Below are positions 61,717 through 64,000 of a DNA stretch of 64,000 bases, one piece after another. Every line of letters starts with the position of its first letter. The first letter of the stretch is position 1. Origin of the DNA: Salinirubellus salinus (GTDB lineage: Archaea > Halobacteriota > Halobacteria > Halobacteriales > Haloarculaceae); contig NZ_CP104003.1 of the NCBI RefSeq assembly GCF_025231485.1, positions 930,001-994,000 of the forward strand, in the 5' to 3' direction. The position numbers were made by a program, and so were the translations under genes. The notes under the pieces are model-generated. The model was not told the DNA's origin, did no database searches, and worked only from the letters and a program-made list of their open reading frames with translations.

Positions 61717-62126
61717 CCGAGGGGGTGGCGCGGCGAGCGACCACCGGCCGAGGGATTCTTGCCCACGGCCGTCCGTTCGTGGCTGTGAACCGACTCCCGG
61801 CCGCCGGCGAGGACGCGTGGCACCTCGCGAGACACGCTCACGTCATCGTCCACGAGACCGCCGACGGCAACGAATTCCTCACCGTCTACGACTGTGGCGC
61901 CGCCCAGAAGCCCCCGTCGGCGCAGGTCATCGGCAACCTCGTCCGGGTGCGTGCGGCACACGAGACGGTCCGTCAGCCGACCGGGTACATCGTGAAGATG
62001 CGGGAGCCGTCGGTACTGGTGCGCGAGGACGATGACCACTGGCTCGTCCGGGCGGCCGGTGACCACGGCGACAGCGACGGGCGCGGGCAGGAACCGGACG
62101 CCGACGGACGGAAGACGGACGTCTGA
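61713..62126 (+). CDS. Haloarchaeal protein of unknown function
   Basis: A protein of 137 residues if started at GTG 61713, which overlaps the polymerase stop (GTGA), or 113 residues from GTG 61785 (NRLPAAGEDAWHLARHAHVI). The conserved-looking core is VHETADGNEFLTVYDCGAAQ and TGYIVKMREPSVLVRE, followed by an acidic tail. One Cys, no known motif. The shorter start fits the better-coded part. Co-transcription with dinB is likely; a link to DNA repair is only positional. Confidence 0.65.
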   Translation: MTEGVARRATTGRGILAHGRPFVAVNRLPAAGEDAWHLARHAHVIVHETADGNEFLTVYDCGAAQKPPSAQVIGNLVRVRAAHETVRQPTGYIVKMREPSVLVREDDDHWLVRAAGDHGDSDGRGQEPDADGRKTDV

Positions 62127-62162
62127 CGGAGGTTTACGTCCGGCCACCGCCACCCGCCTGAC

Positions 62163-64000
62163 ATGAGCGACACCGAGGAAGAGATCACCGTCGGCGCGGT
62201 GAGCGAGGGTGGGGAGGGCCGGGTCGACCTGCCGGTCGTCGAACTGCTCACCGGTCGAGGGTTCGTCACCGGCAAGTCGGGGTCCGGGAAGTCGAACACG
62301 GCGAGCGTGGTGGCCGAGAAACTGCTGGACCGCGGCCTCTCCCTGCTCATCGTCGACATCGACGGCGAGTACTACGGGCTGAAGGAGGAGTACGAGATCC
62401 TCCACGTCGGGGCCGACGACGAGTGTGACATCCAGGTCTCACCGGAGCACGCCGGAAAGATCGCCGAACTCGCGCTCGAACAACACGTCCCCATCATCCT
62501 CGACGTCTCGTCGTTCCTCGACGAGCGCGAGGCGAAGGAGTTGCTGACCGAGGTGGCCCGGCAGCTGTTCGCCAAGGAGAAGAAGAAGAAGCAACCCTTC
62601 CTGCTCGTCGTCGAGGAGATACACGAGTGGCTGCCGGAAGGTGGCGGCCTCGACGAGTGTGGCCGGATGCTCATCAAGGTGGCAAAGCGCGGCCGGAAAC
62701 ACGGCCTCGGGATGTGTGGGATCTCACAGCGCCCCGCCGACGTGAAGAAGGACTTCATCACGCAGTGTGACTGGCTCGTCTGGCACCGGCTGACGTGGGG
62801 CAACGACACGAAGGTCGTCCAGCGCATCCTCGGCAGCGACTACGCCGACTGGGTCGAGGACCTGAACGACGGCGAGGGGTTCCTGATGACCGACTGGGAC
62901 GAGGAGGTCAGACAGGTCCAGTTCCAGCGCAAACGCACCTTCGACGCGGGCGCGACGCCCGGCCTCGACGACTTCGAGCGCCCCGAACTCAAGTCCGTCT
63001 CCGGCGACCTCGTCTCGGACCTCGAGGAGATAACCGAGGAGAAGCAGGCCCGGAAGAACCAGCTCCGCGAGATGGAGCGGAAACTGAAGGACAAGGAGCT
63101 CCGCATCGAGGAACTGGAGGCGGAACTCGCCGAGGCGCGTGACCTCTCGAACATGGCCGAGCAGTTCGCCCGCGCGATGATGGCCCACGCGACGGGCCGG
63201 GCGTTCCGTGAGGACGTCACCGGCTACCAGGCCCACCTCGAGGAGGAACGCTGGAGCGGTGAGGGCGAGCCGCCCGCGTCGGTGGTGGAGTCCCGCGACG
63301 AGGAGCGAGCGGAGGCGCCGCCGGACGAGGAGGCCCGCCCGTGGCCAGAGGCCGACGGGTCGATGTCGACCGAGCGCGTCGCGACCGGGCCCTCGGACTC
63401 GTGGGACGCCATCCCGTCGCCCGACGGGACCGAGGACGGTGCGTCCGACCACACCCAGGCCGACCCGGCGCCCAGCGCCCCCGACACCACGGGGGACGAC
63501 GACACCCCCGACGGCATCATCGTCCCCGGCGACGAGTCCACCGACGCTGCCGAGGAGGACGATGGTCACGACGCGGGATCCGAGGACGCCGGTTCCTCGA
63601 CCGAGGAGGCGATGGGCGACGACTGGGACACGGGCTGGGAAGCCGGGCCCACCGAGGGGTTCGTCCCCGCGTCCGATTCCGACACCGAACCGGCCGCGAC
63701 CGACGACGCGGGCGAGAGCGCCGACGACTGGGGCGACGAGGAGCCGTACGAGCGGCCGGTGGTCGCGTCGCTCCGGGAGCGCATCGCCGAGATGCACCCG
63801 GTCACCCGCGGGATGCTGGCGTTCTACCGCGACCGCGAGGTGGCCTCGCCGCTCGACGCGCACGTCGCCGCGGGCGGAGACGGTGACCGGCCCACGGCGT
63901 ACGGTCGTAACCGCGAACTCCGCGAGGCGGGCGTCATCGCCCACGCCGGGCGCGGTCGGTACGGCTACGCCCTCCCGTCGCTGCTCGACGAGGCCCACGA
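62163..64000 (+). CDS. HerA-type P-loop ATPase (3' end outside window)
   Basis: The frame runs from ATG 62163 to the window edge (612 residues). Residues 37-46 are Walker A (GKSGSGKSNT) preceded by LPVVELLTGRGFVT, and Walker B is FLLVVEEIHEWLPEGG. The Arg-finger region KVAKRGRKHGLGMCGISQRP is typical of HerA/FtsK-like ATPases. After about residue 285 comes a coiled-coil (EEKQARKNQLREMERKLKDK), a very acidic low-complexity linker of roughly 180 residues, and a C-terminal domain that could be a winged helix (ASLRERIAEMHPVTRGMLAF). It probably acts in DNA-end processing or translocation. It starts 36 nt after the previous gene. Confidence 0.88.
   Translation, partial: MSDTEEEITVGAVSEGGEGRVDLPVVELLTGRGFVTGKSGSGKSNTASVVAEKLLDRGLSLLIVDIDGEYYGLKEEYEILHVGADDECDIQVSPEHAGKIAELALEQHVPIILDVSSFLDEREAKELLTEVARQLFAKEKKKKQPFLLVVEEIHEWLPEGGGLDECGRMLIKVAKRGRKHGLGMCGISQRPADVKKDFITQCDWLVWHRLTWGNDTKVVQRILGSDYADWVEDLNDGEGFLMTDWDEEVRQVQFQRKRTFDAGATPGLDDFERPELKSVSGDLVSDLEEITEEKQARKNQLREMERKLKDKELRIEELEAELAEARDLSNMAEQFARAMMAHATGRAFREDVTGYQAHLEEERWSGEGEPPASVVESRDEERAEAPPDEEARPWPEADGSMSTERVATGPSDSWDAIPSPDGTEDGASDHTQADPAPSAPDTTGDDDTPDGIIVPGDESTDAAEEDDGHDAGSEDAGSSTEEAMGDDWDTGWEAGPTEGFVPASDSDTEPAATDDAGESADDWGDEEPYERPVVASLRERIAEMHPVTRGMLAFYRDREVASPLDAHVAAGGDGDRPTAYGRNRELREAGVIAHAGRGRYGYALPSLLDEAH

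Overview
The window is chromosomal DNA of a halophilic archaeon (class Halobacteria). The signs are high GC with strongly GC-biased third codon positions, very acidic proteins, GTG starts, many leaderless-looking promoters with a TATA element about 25-30 nt before the start codon, Tat-type lipoprotein signals, a tRNA-Trp gene with the long haloarchaeal intron, and families found only or mainly in haloarchaea (HTH-10/Bat regulators, DUF5805, DUF5794, DUF5795, DUF7331-type proteins, 'acc operon protein'). The genus cannot be named from this sequence alone. All family names here come from reading motifs by eye; no database search was run.

Layout. 1-4.6 kb: an unrecognised partial gene, a Bat-type regulator, a tyrosine recombinase with a ribbon-helix-helix-like partner, a small orphan protein and a GT2 (dolichyl-phosphate-sugar-synthase-like) glycosyltransferase. 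4.6-22.4 kb: an accessory island of patchy, lower GC, mostly anti-foreign-DNA genes. It holds a winged-helix regulator; a PIN-domain nuclease with an LHKLLYFAK-motif partner (toxin-antitoxin-like); divergently, a two-gene short prokaryotic Argonaute system whose partner carries a D...ExK nuclease motif; a DEDD exonuclease; a small membrane protein; an Orc1/Cdc6-like ATPase; a compact BREX-like operon (DUF499 ATPase, minimal PglZ-like phosphatase-fold protein, DUF1156 adenine methyltransferase, one small unknown); a second winged-helix regulator; and a DDE transposase. The island lies between two glycosylation-type genes (GT2 and a GT-C membrane glycosyltransferase).

22.5-37.2 kb: after the GT-C gene comes an Fe(III)-type ABC transporter operon (binding protein, fused permease, ATPase) and an RGP/UDP-arabinopyranose-mutase-like protein. 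These genes, plus a tiny DUF7331-like gene, are preceded by near-identical TTTAGG-N4-CCTAAA palindromes that look like DtxR/IdeR iron operators; DpsA ferritin is nearby. Embedded here is an operon for short-chain acyl-CoA or polyhydroxyalkanoate precursors: acetoacetyl-CoA reductase, acyl-CoA carboxylase carboxyltransferase subunit, 'acc operon protein', and a two-part beta-ketothiolase (thiolase plus OB-fold DUF35 subunit).

37.3-64 kb: ordinary chromosomal housekeeping: SOUL haem-binding protein, lipoprotein, YbaK deacylase, NicO-type metal transporter, ADP-forming acetate-CoA ligase with a phosphotransacetylase-like partner, methyltransferase, Tat-exported subtilase, thioredoxin, regulator, aminotransferase, PRC-barrel protein, an odd citrate synthase, a TrkA-N/DHH protein, tRNA-Lys(CUU), zinc-finger miniproteins, IMP dehydrogenase, DUF5794/DUF5795 proteins, a 2Fe-2S ferredoxin, tRNA-Trp(CCA) whose 105-nt intron contains its own C/D guide elements, an MscS channel, an AGPS-like FAD oxidase, a DUF3179-like lipoprotein fragment, DNA polymerase IV and the start of a HerA-type ATPase that runs off the end.
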